A DNA stretch of 64,000 nucleotides from RGIG1927 sp045546275 (GCA_045546275.1 JAZQCM010000001.1:1-64000), one strand, 5' to 3'; numbered from the stretch's first letter, positions 28,001 through 36,746 are shown. Notes: generated from the sequence alone by a model not told the origin. A program made the numbers and translations.

Positions 28001-31000
28001 TCTGGGAAAGTGACGATTTAGTTAACTGGTCAGAACAAAGAATGATTAAGGTAAGTAACGAAAATATGGGATGTACCTGGGCACCCGAAGCAATTTATGA
28101 TGAAGAAAACAAGCAGTATGTTATTTACTGGTCTTCCTCCGACATGACAAACGATGGCAAAAAGAGTGTTTACTATGCCACAACACGTGACTTTGTTACA
28201 TTCAGTGAACCTAAGGTGTTTGTGGACGGAAGCAAGAGCTTTACAGTTATTGACACGAGCATGGTAAAGGGCAGTGACGGAAGATACTACCGCTTTACAA
28301 AGAGAGAAGACAACGTAAGCGTATTCATGGAAGTAAGTGACTCTGTTTTAGGTGAGTACACCCGTGTGGGCAGCAACATTGAAGGTATATACGGTGTTGA
28401 AGGCCCTGCAATTTTTGAAATGATTGACGGAAAGTATTGCTTAATGCTTGACGGCTACAGAACACCCAACAAGGGCGTGGGCTTTTTCCCGCTTATATCT
28501 GAAGATATTGCATCAGGTCAGTTTACACGTCTTACAGAGGGCTTTAAAATGCCTACAGGTGCAAAGCACGGCGTTATGCTTACTGTTACACAGGACGAAT
28601 ACGATGCAATAATGGAAAAGTGGGGACCTTATCCCGATGACGATACTGTTTTAGAGTATAATTTTGACGGAGAAGAGGAAAACATTGTTCTTCATGGTAA
28701 CGCTACTGTGAAAGACGGTGTTTTAACCCTTGACGGAAGCACAGGTACATATGCTTCATTAGGAAGAGGCATTCTGGACAGAAGAGAAAACTTTACTGTA
28801 TCCATGGATGTTTTAAGCAAGATGGAATCGGGCTTCTTCTTTACCTTTGCAATAGGCAACGATACAAGCGACTATTTGTATCTCAGAATAAGAGGAAACC
28901 AGGCAACCTTGTCTCAGACAATTTCAGGTAACAGATACGAAAGACAGATTAACTACACACCTGATGTGGACCTGAACGAGGATTGGCATAACTACACAAT
29001 GGTGGGAGAAAACGGAACTCTGACATTATACATTGACTATGCAAAGGTAGGCAGCGTGGATGGTGCATACACTCTTTATCACTTAGGTGAGGATCTCCCC
29101 GTAAATTTGGGTAAGTCCACTTTCTCTGCTGATGCATACTTTAACGGAAGCTTTGATAATATTAAAATATTTAACCGTGCTCTTGCAGAGGAGGAGGTTA
29201 TAGGCATGAGTAATGCAGAAGAATTATTTAATAAAGATGTTGACAATATAAAATTTGTTACTCCCAATGAAACAACTGCAGACCTTATGTTACCTGAAAC
29301 GGGAGAAAAAAGCGGATGCAAGATAGAATGGAGGTCTTCTGACCCAAATGTAATTACACATAAGGGTGTTATTACAAGAGGTGATACAGATAATACTATT
29401 ACAATGACAGCAACCTTTACTCTTGGTGAACTGACTGCAGAAAGAACCTATGAATTCACTGTTCTTAAAAAGGAAGAGGATAGTGCATATCTTTTTGCAT
29501 ACTTCACCGGTAACAGTGCGAACCAGGAAAGACTTTTCTACGGTGTAAGCCGTGACGGCTATAATTTCCGTGCGTTAAATGGTGGTAACAGCGTTTTAAC
29601 AAGTGATCTTGGAACAGGCTGTATCCGCGACCCCTTTATCATGAAGGGCGAGGATGGCTATTACTATATTATTGCAACAGATATGCAGTCCTCTTTAGGT
29701 TGGGCAAGTAACTATGCAATAGTGGTTTACAAAACACCTGACCTTATTAATATTGTTGATAAGGAATGGATAAATTATCGTAATTTCCCCACATCTGCTG
29801 GTTGTACCCGTGCATGGGCACCTCAGGCAATCTGGTGTCCTGAAAAAAATGCATACATGATTTATCTTGCGTTAAGCATTCCCGGAACGCCCTACGGAAC
29901 AATAATGTATCGTAACTATGCAACAGATTTGTGTGATGCATCCACATACACAGACGTTGAGCTTATGCTTGATGAGCCTGCCGGTACAAACGCAGGTGCT
30001 ATTGATGGCGATATTATTTACGATAAGTTCCATGATGAATACATCATGTATTACGACGGCAAGAGAGTTTCAACAAGTAAAACTATAAGCGGCACATGGA
30101 CACATGCTGAAACAAAGTATGATGACGGACAGGTTCCCATGTACACCGAAGGCGGTGTAGCCATGGGTGTTGAAGGAAGTAATATCTGGAAGATTATTGG
30201 CGAAGATAAATGGGTTATAGCAGCAGACGGCACACCTTTTAACGGAGGCTGCTACGCTCTTGTAGAAACCACTGATTTTGAAAATTACAATCAGCTTTGG
30301 GCTTCTAAGGGCGAATTTTCTTTCGACTTTACACCTCGTCACGGTTATGTAATTCCCATTTCCGAAAGAGAGCTCAATAATCTCTTTGAAAAGTATGGAA
30401 AAATTGACCTTCCGACTAATGAAAGCAAAACCTATCAGCTTAATGTTGACATCAAGGAAAAGGGCGTTGACATTAATCCTGATATGTATGGCGTATTTTA
30501 TGAGGATATCAACTATGCAGCTGATGGTGGCTTGTATAGTGAGGTTGTAGAAAACCGCTCCTTCGAGGCAGCACACTGTAACCCTGACAGAGGTGAGGTG
30601 TATACAAAAATTCCTTCGTCAGCATGGAGTATATCCGGAGCTACAGCAGAATATCTTTCGGATAATCCGTTAAATGAGAATAATACAACTTATATCCGTC
30701 TTAAAACTAAGAAGGGTAACACTCTTTCCAACGAATGCTATGGAGGCTTTAGTGCAAAAGAGGGCGAAATTTTTGATGTGAGCTTCTTTGCAAGAGGTGA
30801 ATATAACGGAATTGTAACAGTTTCAATAGTTGACGGCGACAATATTTTAGGCTCTTGTGATATAGCTGTTGATTCTGATGAGTTCAAAAAGTATAAAAAC
30901 ACTCTTCTGGTAGAAACCGCTTCGAAAAAGGCAAGCGTAAAGCTTTCCTTCCAAAGCGAGGGCACAATTGACCTTGATATGATTTCTGTTATGAGTCAGT

Positions 31001-33282
31001 ATACTTTTAACGGCAGAAATAATGGCTTGAGAAAAGACCTTGTTCAGATGCTTTATGATTTACATCCTGCATTCATGCGTTTTCCCGGCGGTTGCGTGGT
31101 AGAAGGCTATTATCTTGACAACCGCTACGACTGGAAGGCATCTATTGGTCCTGTTGAAGAACGAAAAGAAAACTGGAACCGCTGGCAAACAGGCAGTAAC
31201 GCATACGATTATTGCCAGACCTTAGGTCTTGGTTTTTACGAATATTTCCTTCTTTGTGAGGATATTGGCGCAAAGGCTTTGCCGGTTGTAAGCGTTGGTA
31301 TCGGCTGTCAGTATCAGTCGGGCGAGGTTTCCAGTTGGGAAGATTTATATAACGTTTACATCCAGGATGCAATCGACTTGATTGAATTTGCAAATGGTGA
31401 CCCCGAAACTAACAAATGGGCTGCAATCCGTGCCGAAATGGGACATCCTGAGCCCTTTAATCTTGAGTATCTGGGAATAGGTAATGAGCAGTGGTATACA
31501 GCTGCAAACCGCTTCTTTGAACGTTACGAAGCTTTTGAGGAAGAAATTCATAAGCTGTATCCCGACATTAAGCTTATAAGCACATCCGGACCTTCTTCGG
31601 ATGGAACACATTATGATAATGCGTGGAATTGGCTTAAAACTCATAATGGTGAAGAAAACTTTACATATGCTGTAGATGAGCACTATTATCGCACACCTGA
31701 GTGGTTCCTCTCTAACGTTAATCGTTATGATAAATATGACAGAGAAGGCTTCAGCGTTTTTGCAGGTGAATATGCAGCTAATGGTACATATGGTAACACA
31801 TTATATTCCGCACTGGCAGAGGCAGCTTATATGACAGGTCTTGAAAGAAATGCCGACATAGTAAAGCTTGCGAGCTATGCACCGCTTCTTGCAAAAACAG
31901 GATATAATCAGTGGTCACCTAACCTTATATGGTTTAATAATATGGGTGTTTATGGTTCACCCGATTACTACGTACAGAAAATGTTCGCAGAGCATAACGG
32001 TAGCTATACTGTTAAAAACGAGCTGGAAGAGAGCGGTAAGCCGATTTATAATGTAGGTGTAGGCACCTGGTCTACAGCGGCACAGTTTAAGGACATTACA
32101 GTAGAGGATATTGCAACAGGGGAAGTTGTTGATGTAGCGGTTGAAAAAAACACAACCGGAACATGGACTGTTACAGATGGCGTTATAGCCCAGAGCGATA
32201 CAAGCGTTAATGGTGCTTTCAGATTAGGTGAAGTGCCCTTTGAAAACTACATTTTAAAGCTTAAGGCAAAGAAAACGGCGGGTAATGAAGGCTTCCTTAT
32301 TCCGGTGCAATATACTGACAGCAATAATTATATTTTCTGGAATATTGGTGGCTGGGGTAACACAAGCCATGCTGTACAGAGAGTTGTGAACGGCAGTAAG
32401 AGCACACTGACAAGCAATGTTTTAGGTGGGGTAAATTCCAATGAATGGTATGACATTTCAATCAGGGTAGAAGATGATTGGATGCATTGCTATATCAATG
32501 ATGAACTTATCCATTCTGTAAATATTGCTCTTCACACAAGTGATGTATATTCAACAGTTTCCGTTGATGAACAGTCGGGTGATATTATTGTAAAGCTGGT
32601 TAACGTGGCAGAAAAAGAGGCTATGGTTAACATCAACATAGAAAATGCAGACTATATTGCTCCTGATGCAACTGAAATTATTTTGACCGGTAGCAACAAA
32701 GGCGCAAGAAATTCTCATGACAATCCCTTGAATGTAACAGATGTTCATGACACATTCAGCGGTGCATCAGACAGCTTTACTTATGAGCTTGATGCATTGA
32801 GCTTTGTGGTGTTAAGACTTCATACAGCGAAAAGCTACGTTGAAGATATAGAAACTGTATTTGTAAAGGCTTCGGAAGAATTGCCCGAAAAAGTTCTTGT
32901 AACACTTAGTGACGGCAGTAAGGAAGAGCGATTTGTAACATGGGATAAGGAAAGTGCAGGAATGTACTACTATGGCGGATTGTTCAATGTTGAAGGAGAA
33001 GTAGAAGGTACAAGCATCAAAGCCACAGCAACTGTGGAAATTGTCAAGGGTGGCAGAATTACCTTTACTGATAAAAACAGTGCAATAGTATATGCCGAGA
33101 ATGAAGCAACTGTAAAAATCGCTGTGTTTGACCAAGCAAATGTTCTCGTAAGTGTAGAAACAAAGACTGTAACAGGCGAGAACGAAATTAAATTCACACC
33201 TCCTGCGAAGGGCCGTGTAAAGGTTATGCTTTGGGATAACGAAATGTTACCGCTGTGCGAAGCTTGCGAAAAAGAATATTAA
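25036..33282 (+). CDS. Giant secreted enzyme: three GH43 domains plus GH51
   Basis: A 2,748-residue exported protein. Order: signal peptide; DNRLRE-like module (about 30-200); GH43 domain 1 (about 478-785; Asp488, Asp610, Glu675); Ig-like; GH43 domain 2 (about 898-1195; Asp950, Asp1073, Glu1122); LamG-like (about 1201-1388); Ig-like; GH43 domain 3 (about 1481-1791; Asp1532, Asp1657, Glu1713); GH51 (about 1798-2325; RFPGGCVVEG, acid/base Glu2151 in IGNEQW, nucleophile Glu2245 in AGEYAA) with a DUF1080-like insert (about 2351-2501); Ig-like; and the shared C-terminal domain ending in MLWDNEMLPLCEACE. By eye each GH43 keeps its catalytic triad. GH43 and GH51 act on arabinan and arabinoxylan, so this could be a self-contained debranching machine. 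ATG 25036 is chosen (GGAGGG 8 bp upstream) over TTG 25021. Confidence 0.9.
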   Translation: MKRLVSVLLTVIMILSLLPVVSFAETTTMSVAATKAFSWNYTTNAQNGGLPTSVSWGDYRACFMTFEIPAEVLEHKGQDALIVATLKADMTFNNGRVSGQAPVVTIIEADGEAINGASLSGGSSTSEALKKAWEGGQVLGEFDTLTENVSPQLDITSIVNEGKTTLGLYITCRSEEGYYKTNGIVNFNSPVLTITAGEKDEEFYLNNIVIPYNMESGYALPSEVLGQSIKWSENVINETDKTIYKTLTATVNGKSKDFDVMIMSKNENYILAYTTADAAVLGKSMHLALKGEDGWEKLNFGIGVLFAKADLDDGTAAGTTKVLEEPYIYRKDNGKIGVAARCTTDAGVRDEFLTLWETDNLVDFEMVGTAETVEGYDTVDRIAVDEFSDASCIFPVTDSEMDYLAKKLREVKNVSVDPINVNVKQGEKITELPSLTANYSDGSTAQIPVEWDKDDLNAVDVTKMGAYTVLGKAAVAEYPSPMFYGEADPMAIKYNDKYYFIATNETGGQVDLYIRESDTLEGLQNAEEVLIFKHTSSGDHSGCNWAPELHVIGGDLYCLFASSTNGRWSAVQSRVMKCTGDPMNINDWEAPIRVTRKDGSNLINEGITLDMTYFEAAGKHYYVWAERPITSLGNGNSYLVIAEMNPSDPTKITSDPVIIRIPDFGWDRNSTTVDEGPFMLKHDGKLFLTFSGAGTNHTYCVGLLTADEGADLLDVNSWHTTGYPILASDHVPGQVGPGHNAFTRDEYGRDVLVTHMRPNNGTRSGTMRTVHYAFDGTPVLYMTAERYLKSEYRDVTATIYVRGENTTDEEFEIESIINGIEIPNSDNVKGHVNLPLEVDGAKLSWTSDNAAITNDGVVTRGEIDKKVTLTVVAEKNGLKREREIELIVKAKPEKKEKVGYIYAYFRGGVNGEQEVQQIHLAISDDGLNWRDLNGNHPVLVSDMGTKGLRDPYIIRSYEGDKFYLMATDLDSNGGLWNDYGTNGSKSLMFWESDDLVNWSEQRMIKVSNENMGCTWAPEAIYDEENKQYVIYWSSSDMTNDGKKSVYYATTRDFVTFSEPKVFVDGSKSFTVIDTSMVKGSDGRYYRFTKREDNVSVFMEVSDSVLGEYTRVGSNIEGIYGVEGPAIFEMIDGKYCLMLDGYRTPNKGVGFFPLISEDIASGQFTRLTEGFKMPTGAKHGVMLTVTQDEYDAIMEKWGPYPDDDTVLEYNFDGEEENIVLHGNATVKDGVLTLDGSTGTYASLGRGILDRRENFTVSMDVLSKMESGFFFTFAIGNDTSDYLYLRIRGNQATLSQTISGNRYERQINYTPDVDLNEDWHNYTMVGENGTLTLYIDYAKVGSVDGAYTLYHLGEDLPVNLGKSTFSADAYFNGSFDNIKIFNRALAEEEVIGMSNAEELFNKDVDNIKFVTPNETTADLMLPETGEKSGCKIEWRSSDPNVITHKGVITRGDTDNTITMTATFTLGELTAERTYEFTVLKKEEDSAYLFAYFTGNSANQERLFYGVSRDGYNFRALNGGNSVLTSDLGTGCIRDPFIMKGEDGYYYIIATDMQSSLGWASNYAIVVYKTPDLINIVDKEWINYRNFPTSAGCTRAWAPQAIWCPEKNAYMIYLALSIPGTPYGTIMYRNYATDLCDASTYTDVELMLDEPAGTNAGAIDGDIIYDKFHDEYIMYYDGKRVSTSKTISGTWTHAETKYDDGQVPMYTEGGVAMGVEGSNIWKIIGEDKWVIAADGTPFNGGCYALVETTDFENYNQLWASKGEFSFDFTPRHGYVIPISERELNNLFEKYGKIDLPTNESKTYQLNVDIKEKGVDINPDMYGVFYEDINYAADGGLYSEVVENRSFEAAHCNPDRGEVYTKIPSSAWSISGATAEYLSDNPLNENNTTYIRLKTKKGNTLSNECYGGFSAKEGEIFDVSFFARGEYNGIVTVSIVDGDNILGSCDIAVDSDEFKKYKNTLLVETASKKASVKLSFQSEGTIDLDMISVMSQYTFNGRNNGLRKDLVQMLYDLHPAFMRFPGGCVVEGYYLDNRYDWKASIGPVEERKENWNRWQTGSNAYDYCQTLGLGFYEYFLLCEDIGAKALPVVSVGIGCQYQSGEVSSWEDLYNVYIQDAIDLIEFANGDPETNKWAAIRAEMGHPEPFNLEYLGIGNEQWYTAANRFFERYEAFEEEIHKLYPDIKLISTSGPSSDGTHYDNAWNWLKTHNGEENFTYAVDEHYYRTPEWFLSNVNRYDKYDREGFSVFAGEYAANGTYGNTLYSALAEAAYMTGLERNADIVKLASYAPLLAKTGYNQWSPNLIWFNNMGVYGSPDYYVQKMFAEHNGSYTVKNELEESGKPIYNVGVGTWSTAAQFKDITVEDIATGEVVDVAVEKNTTGTWTVTDGVIAQSDTSVNGAFRLGEVPFENYILKLKAKKTAGNEGFLIPVQYTDSNNYIFWNIGGWGNTSHAVQRVVNGSKSTLTSNVLGGVNSNEWYDISIRVEDDWMHCYINDELIHSVNIALHTSDVYSTVSVDEQSGDIIVKLVNVAEKEAMVNINIENADYIAPDATEIILTGSNKGARNSHDNPLNVTDVHDTFSGASDSFTYELDALSFVVLRLHTAKSYVEDIETVFVKASEELPEKVLVTLSDGSKEERFVTWDKESAGMYYYGGLFNVEGEVEGTSIKATATVEIVKGGRITFTDKNSAIVYAENEATVKIAVFDQANVLVSVETKTVTGENEIKFTPPAKGRVKVMLWDNEMLPLCEACEKEY

Positions 33283-33338
33283 TAAATCATCTGACAATAC
33301 ATCTTTGAACGAAGTACTTAGCAATGTACAACAAAGAA

Positions 33339-33404
33339 AGGTGATAAAACAACATTGAGGGGTGTTAAGATTACATTTACAGTGATTTTATTGTGTGGTA
33401 AAAT
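33339..33404 (+). promoter_or_regulatory. Repeated promoter module, copy 3 (solute-binding lipoprotein gene)
   Basis: AGGTGATA at 33339, GTGAT starting at 33341 and 33382 (41 bp apart, the middle unit degenerate), TTTACA (33376-33381), 17-bp spacer GTGATTTTATTGTGTGG, extended -10 TGGTAAAAT (TAAAAT at 33399-33404). The start codon is 158 bp downstream, a long leader containing the hairpin at 33483. Confidence 0.75.
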
Positions 33405-33482
33405 TGTTATGTAAAACACAATATCCTTTGGATTTTAAAAGTGCGTGTTGAACAATCACCGAAAGATATTTACGGTCAGAGC

Positions 33483-33532
33483 AAACAGCTATTCGGCACA
33501 CTTTTTAAAGAGTGCTGAATAGCTGTTTTAAA
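33483..33532 (+). terminator. Terminator-like hairpin in the leader of the lipoprotein gene
   Basis: A 17-base stem with one G-T pair (33483-33499 with 33512-33528), 12-base loop, followed by TTTTAAAA. It lies between promoter module 3 and the ribosome binding site, so it may be an attenuator. It might otherwise only stop read-through from the giant enzyme gene. Confidence 0.6.
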
Positions 33533-33562
33533 ATATTCCTGTACAAACATGGGGGGAAGGAA

Positions 33563-35656
33563 ATGATTAAAAAAATAATTTCTTCATTTATGATTGCAAT
33601 AATGATGACAGCTATGCTGTCGGGTTGTGCAGTTGAGAACAGTGAAAGGGTATCCGGAGTAAATACTATTTACATTGGAACTCATGGCGTGGGGGACGAT
33701 CCGAGATATAAAAACCCTGTCACGGGAAAGAGCAACCTGCCCTTTGCACAAGAACAGGCAGCGCTTCATTCTCTTGAGGTTGTTCGGGAAAAATATGGGG
33801 TTGATATTCAATGGGTAACCTGGCCCAATTCATCCGGTCAGGACATTTTGCAAAGTGTTCTTGCAGGTGACCCTATCTGCCATCTGGCAAACATAACAAC
33901 GGGTAGCATGGCAAATGTGCTTGGACAAAACGTTCTGCAATCCTTAGACCCGTACATGGATATTTTTGGAACAGCGGAAACAGAATGGATGCTCCGCCCT
34001 AAAATGTACGGTGATTATTATTTCTTTAGTCCCAGTCCGGCAGGTATTAGTGACTGGCCGTTGTGTTATAATGCAACAATGATTGAAGAGATTCCTGATT
34101 TAAAGGATGAAAATGGTAACACACTGTATCCATACACGCTCTACAAGCAAGGTAAGTGGACATGGAGTGTTTTTGAGGATTACCTTGAGAAAATACAAAC
34201 CTATTACAAAGGAAAAAAATCAGCGGCAGGCAGAGAAATTGTGCCTTATGACACTAATTATATGCATTTGTTGCAAATGGGACTCCATTCTAATGGTGCA
34301 CACATATTCGACGGAAACACCTTAGGTGTAGATACTCCGGAAGCAATTGATGCGGCAGAATACCTCATTGACCTTATGCACAGAGATTTAATTCGTTGCA
34401 GTGCTGCAGAATACGGAAAAAGTAATAATAACGGAAACTCAAGAACAAACAATACCTTTGAAGCAGGTGAGTGCGTTTTTACAAACGGCGCAAGATGGCG
34501 AATGGGTGGAATGAGCACTACTCTTGCAGAACGAGGTGAGAGTATGGGTATCATTTTCTTCCCAAGAAGTGACAGAATTCCTTACGAGGGGGATTATGTT
34601 CCCGGTGCAACAGAGTATAGTATTCCTATTCCTGCTGTAGACAGTATGGCGGTGCTTAAAGGGTATTCAGAGGAAGAATCAAGGCTTGCAATAAATGCCT
34701 TTATTACATATTCAACTGAAATTAACAAAACTCTTGCAAGAGTTGATACTATGGCTGAATATAAAGACGCAATGCTGGAAACAGATGCATTGGGTATGGG
34801 TATTGACATTTTTCATCCCGTAATAGGTGATGGAAACCTTGAAATCTTTGAAACTATGGTTAACGCAAAGTGTAACGAAATTGGCGAGGTAATGAATCTT
34901 TTTGGTCCCTACAACATGGAAATTTTCGGAAAGGCAGTATACGGCTTGGACAACTCGCCTTCGTATACCATAGCATTAAAATCTAAGATGAATGGAATTT
35001 ACGACAGAATAGATTTTGTTGCGAAAGCTTTGGAAACGGAAGATGCTGTTGATAATGTTGCTCCTGCCATAAATCAGACAGACTATACAATACCTATTGT
35101 TTTCCCTGTAGGAACAGTGCCTGAAACTATTGCATGGGAAGAAATACTGACTATTAGTGATAATGTTGACGGGGCTTATGAGTTCAAACGGGAGAATGGT
35201 GAAATGCTTATGAAAGCAAATCCTCCTGCCGAAGCTGACGAAGAACATGATTTTGAAGAGGGTAAGCTTTTTATACAGGTGGATTCAGTGGATTTCGAAA
35301 AAGCAGGATGCTATGAGGATTCTGTTGTGGTGAAGGCTACAGACCGATACAATAACACTGCTGAGAAAAAGTTTACTGTTTATGTTTATGATGAGGATAA
35401 TACAATTCCTCCTATCCTTGAATTGAAAGAGGAGCTGCCTTCACTTCCGTTGAACACGGACACATCCACAGTAAAATGGGCAGACCTTTTTACTGATAAG
35501 GCTGAAGATATAACCGGAATTGATTTAAGTGCACTTGTAAGTGCTGATGTAACTAAGCTCGATGTGACTCTCAAGGGCGTTTATCCTGTAACTATTCATG
35601 TAACAGATTTTGCAGGCAATAGAACCGAAGTGGAAAGCTTTATAGAAATCAGTTGA
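33563..35656 (+). CDS. Extracellular sugar-binding lipoprotein (ABC-type) with Ig-like C-terminal domains
   Basis: A 697-residue lipoprotein. The signal peptide ends in the lipobox LSGC (Cys22 lipidated), anchoring it to the outer face of the membrane. Residues about 40-500 resemble family 1 extracellular solute-binding proteins of carbohydrate ABC transporters (WTWSVFEDYLEKIQ, FEAGECVFTNGARWR, FPRSDR). Residues about 510-697 form two bacterial Ig-like or DUF5011-like domains (RYNNTAEKKFTVYVYD, VTDFAGNRTEVESF), an uncommon addition. No permease or ATPase gene is nearby, so it must work with a distant transporter or act as a surface binding protein. ATG 33563 follows GGGGGGAAGG; the upstream in-frame ATG at 33512 lies inside the leader hairpin. 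Confidence 0.85.
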   Translation: MIKKIISSFMIAIMMTAMLSGCAVENSERVSGVNTIYIGTHGVGDDPRYKNPVTGKSNLPFAQEQAALHSLEVVREKYGVDIQWVTWPNSSGQDILQSVLAGDPICHLANITTGSMANVLGQNVLQSLDPYMDIFGTAETEWMLRPKMYGDYYFFSPSPAGISDWPLCYNATMIEEIPDLKDENGNTLYPYTLYKQGKWTWSVFEDYLEKIQTYYKGKKSAAGREIVPYDTNYMHLLQMGLHSNGAHIFDGNTLGVDTPEAIDAAEYLIDLMHRDLIRCSAAEYGKSNNNGNSRTNNTFEAGECVFTNGARWRMGGMSTTLAERGESMGIIFFPRSDRIPYEGDYVPGATEYSIPIPAVDSMAVLKGYSEEESRLAINAFITYSTEINKTLARVDTMAEYKDAMLETDALGMGIDIFHPVIGDGNLEIFETMVNAKCNEIGEVMNLFGPYNMEIFGKAVYGLDNSPSYTIALKSKMNGIYDRIDFVAKALETEDAVDNVAPAINQTDYTIPIVFPVGTVPETIAWEEILTISDNVDGAYEFKRENGEMLMKANPPAEADEEHDFEEGKLFIQVDSVDFEKAGCYEDSVVVKATDRYNNTAEKKFTVYVYDEDNTIPPILELKEELPSLPLNTDTSTVKWADLFTDKAEDITGIDLSALVSADVTKLDVTLKGVYPVTIHVTDFAGNRTEVESFIEIS

Positions 35657-35669
35657 ACAGTTTAAATGA

Positions 35670-35747
35670 ATGCAATTAATTGCCGGGGGGATAGATTTTT
35701 CTTTGGAGTAAACACAAAGAAAAATTTGTGCCCGCCGGTAATTTTTT
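35670..35747 (+). ncRNA. Structured repeat element, copy 1 (possible terminator or RNA element)
   Basis: Fourteen bases after the lipoprotein stop. The outer stem is ATTGCCGG/CCGGTAAT (35679-35686 with 35735-35742). An inner 14-bp arm runs up to CTTTG/CAAAG around the loop GAGTAAACA. A T6 run follows. The second copy is at 41696-41774; the two differ by compensatory changes in the stems while the loop sequence is kept. It may simply be an elaborate terminator, but the conserved loop suggests more. Confidence 0.6.
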
Positions 35748-35795
35748 GTTGAAATGCATGAAGAAAGATTGTATAATTTAAAGGGTGGTGATCAT

Positions 35796-36662
35796 ATGGG
35801 CTTTACAGATGGAGTAAGACATACAGGGATAAATATCCTTGACGAAAGAACAAAGCTCTTGCCGATATATTTTCATTCGGTGGGACATTATCCAAGGCAT
35901 GGTCACGCATTGCGCTTAGAGGGATTTGGGCAACATCAAATGGCGGTGTGTGTGTCCGGTTGTGGTGTTTTTTCGATTGACGGTAAAGAGTTTGACATTA
36001 AAATCGGCGACGCTTTCTATTTTAACCCAAAAATCACACATGAGTACTATCCGATAACCAGGGACTGGACATTACTTTGGGTGGTTTTTGACGGCAAAAT
36101 GGCTTATGATGTAGCCGAATATTTTAAATTGGATGAATACTCTGTGTGGCATGTTGAAGAAGATGAGAGAAAAAGGTTAGAGGTTATCTACGAGCATATT
36201 TATGATACTTATACGAGTAATGAAGAATATGATTTTTGCCTGACAATGGATGTTCTTGAAATTTTAGATATAGTAAGCAGATGTACAAGAGTTAAAAGCA
36301 AGTATCATAATGAGTCAGGTGATAATAAAAAAGGAAGTTTTACTCCCGTAATTGATTTTATTAAAAAGAATTATGCAACAGAGCTGTCATTGGATGACCT
36401 TGTTAAAAAAAGCAGGCTGTCGAAAAATCACTTTACAAGGCTTTTTAAAAAAGAGTATGGTGTAACTCCAATGGTATATCTTAATCGTTACAGGATAAGT
36501 GTTGCAAAGTTTTTGCTTACCACAACCATTGAAACTGTTGACCAAATCACCCGCAGAACGGGCTTTCATGACACCAGCTATTTTTGCTCAGTGTTCAGAA
36601 AGTTCGAAGGATGTTCTCCGATACAGTACAGAGACAAACACAAAGGTGATAATCTAATATAA
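35796..36662 (+). CDS. AraC-family transcriptional regulator
   Basis: A 288-residue regulator. The N-terminal cupin-type sensing domain (about 20-150) is recognisable from HGHALRLEGFGQHQMAVC, GDAFYFNPKITHEY and WTLLWVVFDG. The C-terminal DNA-binding part has two helix-turn-helix motifs (SLDDLVKKSRLSKNHFTRLF and TVDQITRRTGFHDTSYFCS). The start is ATG 35796, just after GGTGGTGAT. It lies between the solute-binding lipoprotein and the BNR_4 gene, both of which carry promoter module copies. This makes it the most attractive candidate for the module's activator (inference). Its last codons contain the AGGTGATA of module 4. Confidence 0.92.
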   Translation: MGFTDGVRHTGINILDERTKLLPIYFHSVGHYPRHGHALRLEGFGQHQMAVCVSGCGVFSIDGKEFDIKIGDAFYFNPKITHEYYPITRDWTLLWVVFDGKMAYDVAEYFKLDEYSVWHVEEDERKRLEVIYEHIYDTYTSNEEYDFCLTMDVLEILDIVSRCTRVKSKYHNESGDNKKGSFTPVIDFIKKNYATELSLDDLVKKSRLSKNHFTRLFKKEYGVTPMVYLNRYRISVAKFLLTTTIETVDQITRRTGFHDTSYFCSVFRKFEGCSPIQYRDKHKGDNLI

Positions 36663-36709
36663 ATGGTTGATAAAATCTCATTTACAGTGATTTTGTTGTG
36701 TGATAATAT
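36644..36709 (+). promoter_or_regulatory. Repeated promoter module, copy 4 (BNR_4 protein gene)
   Basis: AGGTGATA at 36644 overlaps the end of the AraC coding region. GTGAT starts at 36646 and 36687 (41 bp apart), TTTACA at 36681-36686, 17-bp spacer GTGATTTTGTTGTGTGA, and extended -10 TGATAATAT (TAATAT at 36704-36709). The predicted transcription start falls inside the terminator stem that follows. Confidence 0.75.
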
Positions 36710-36710
36710 T

Positions 36711-36746
36711 ATTCTATAAGGTAAAGCCTTATAGAATATTTTTTTT
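36711..36746 (+). terminator. Terminator overlapping the start point of module 4
   Basis: A perfect 11-bp stem ATTCTATAAGG/CCTTATAGAAT (36711-36721 with 36727-36737), loop TAAAG, then eight Ts after one A. RNA reading through from the AraC gene would form the full hairpin. RNA started from module 4 (about 36716) would lack half of the left arm and could escape. Confidence 0.75.

Noticed and set aside
28000..30200. Loss of catalytic residues in the third GH43 domain because it has WAPQ where the others have WAPE
   Set aside because: That position is not one of the GH43 catalytic triad; Asp1532, Asp1657 and Glu1713 line up with the triads of the other two domains.
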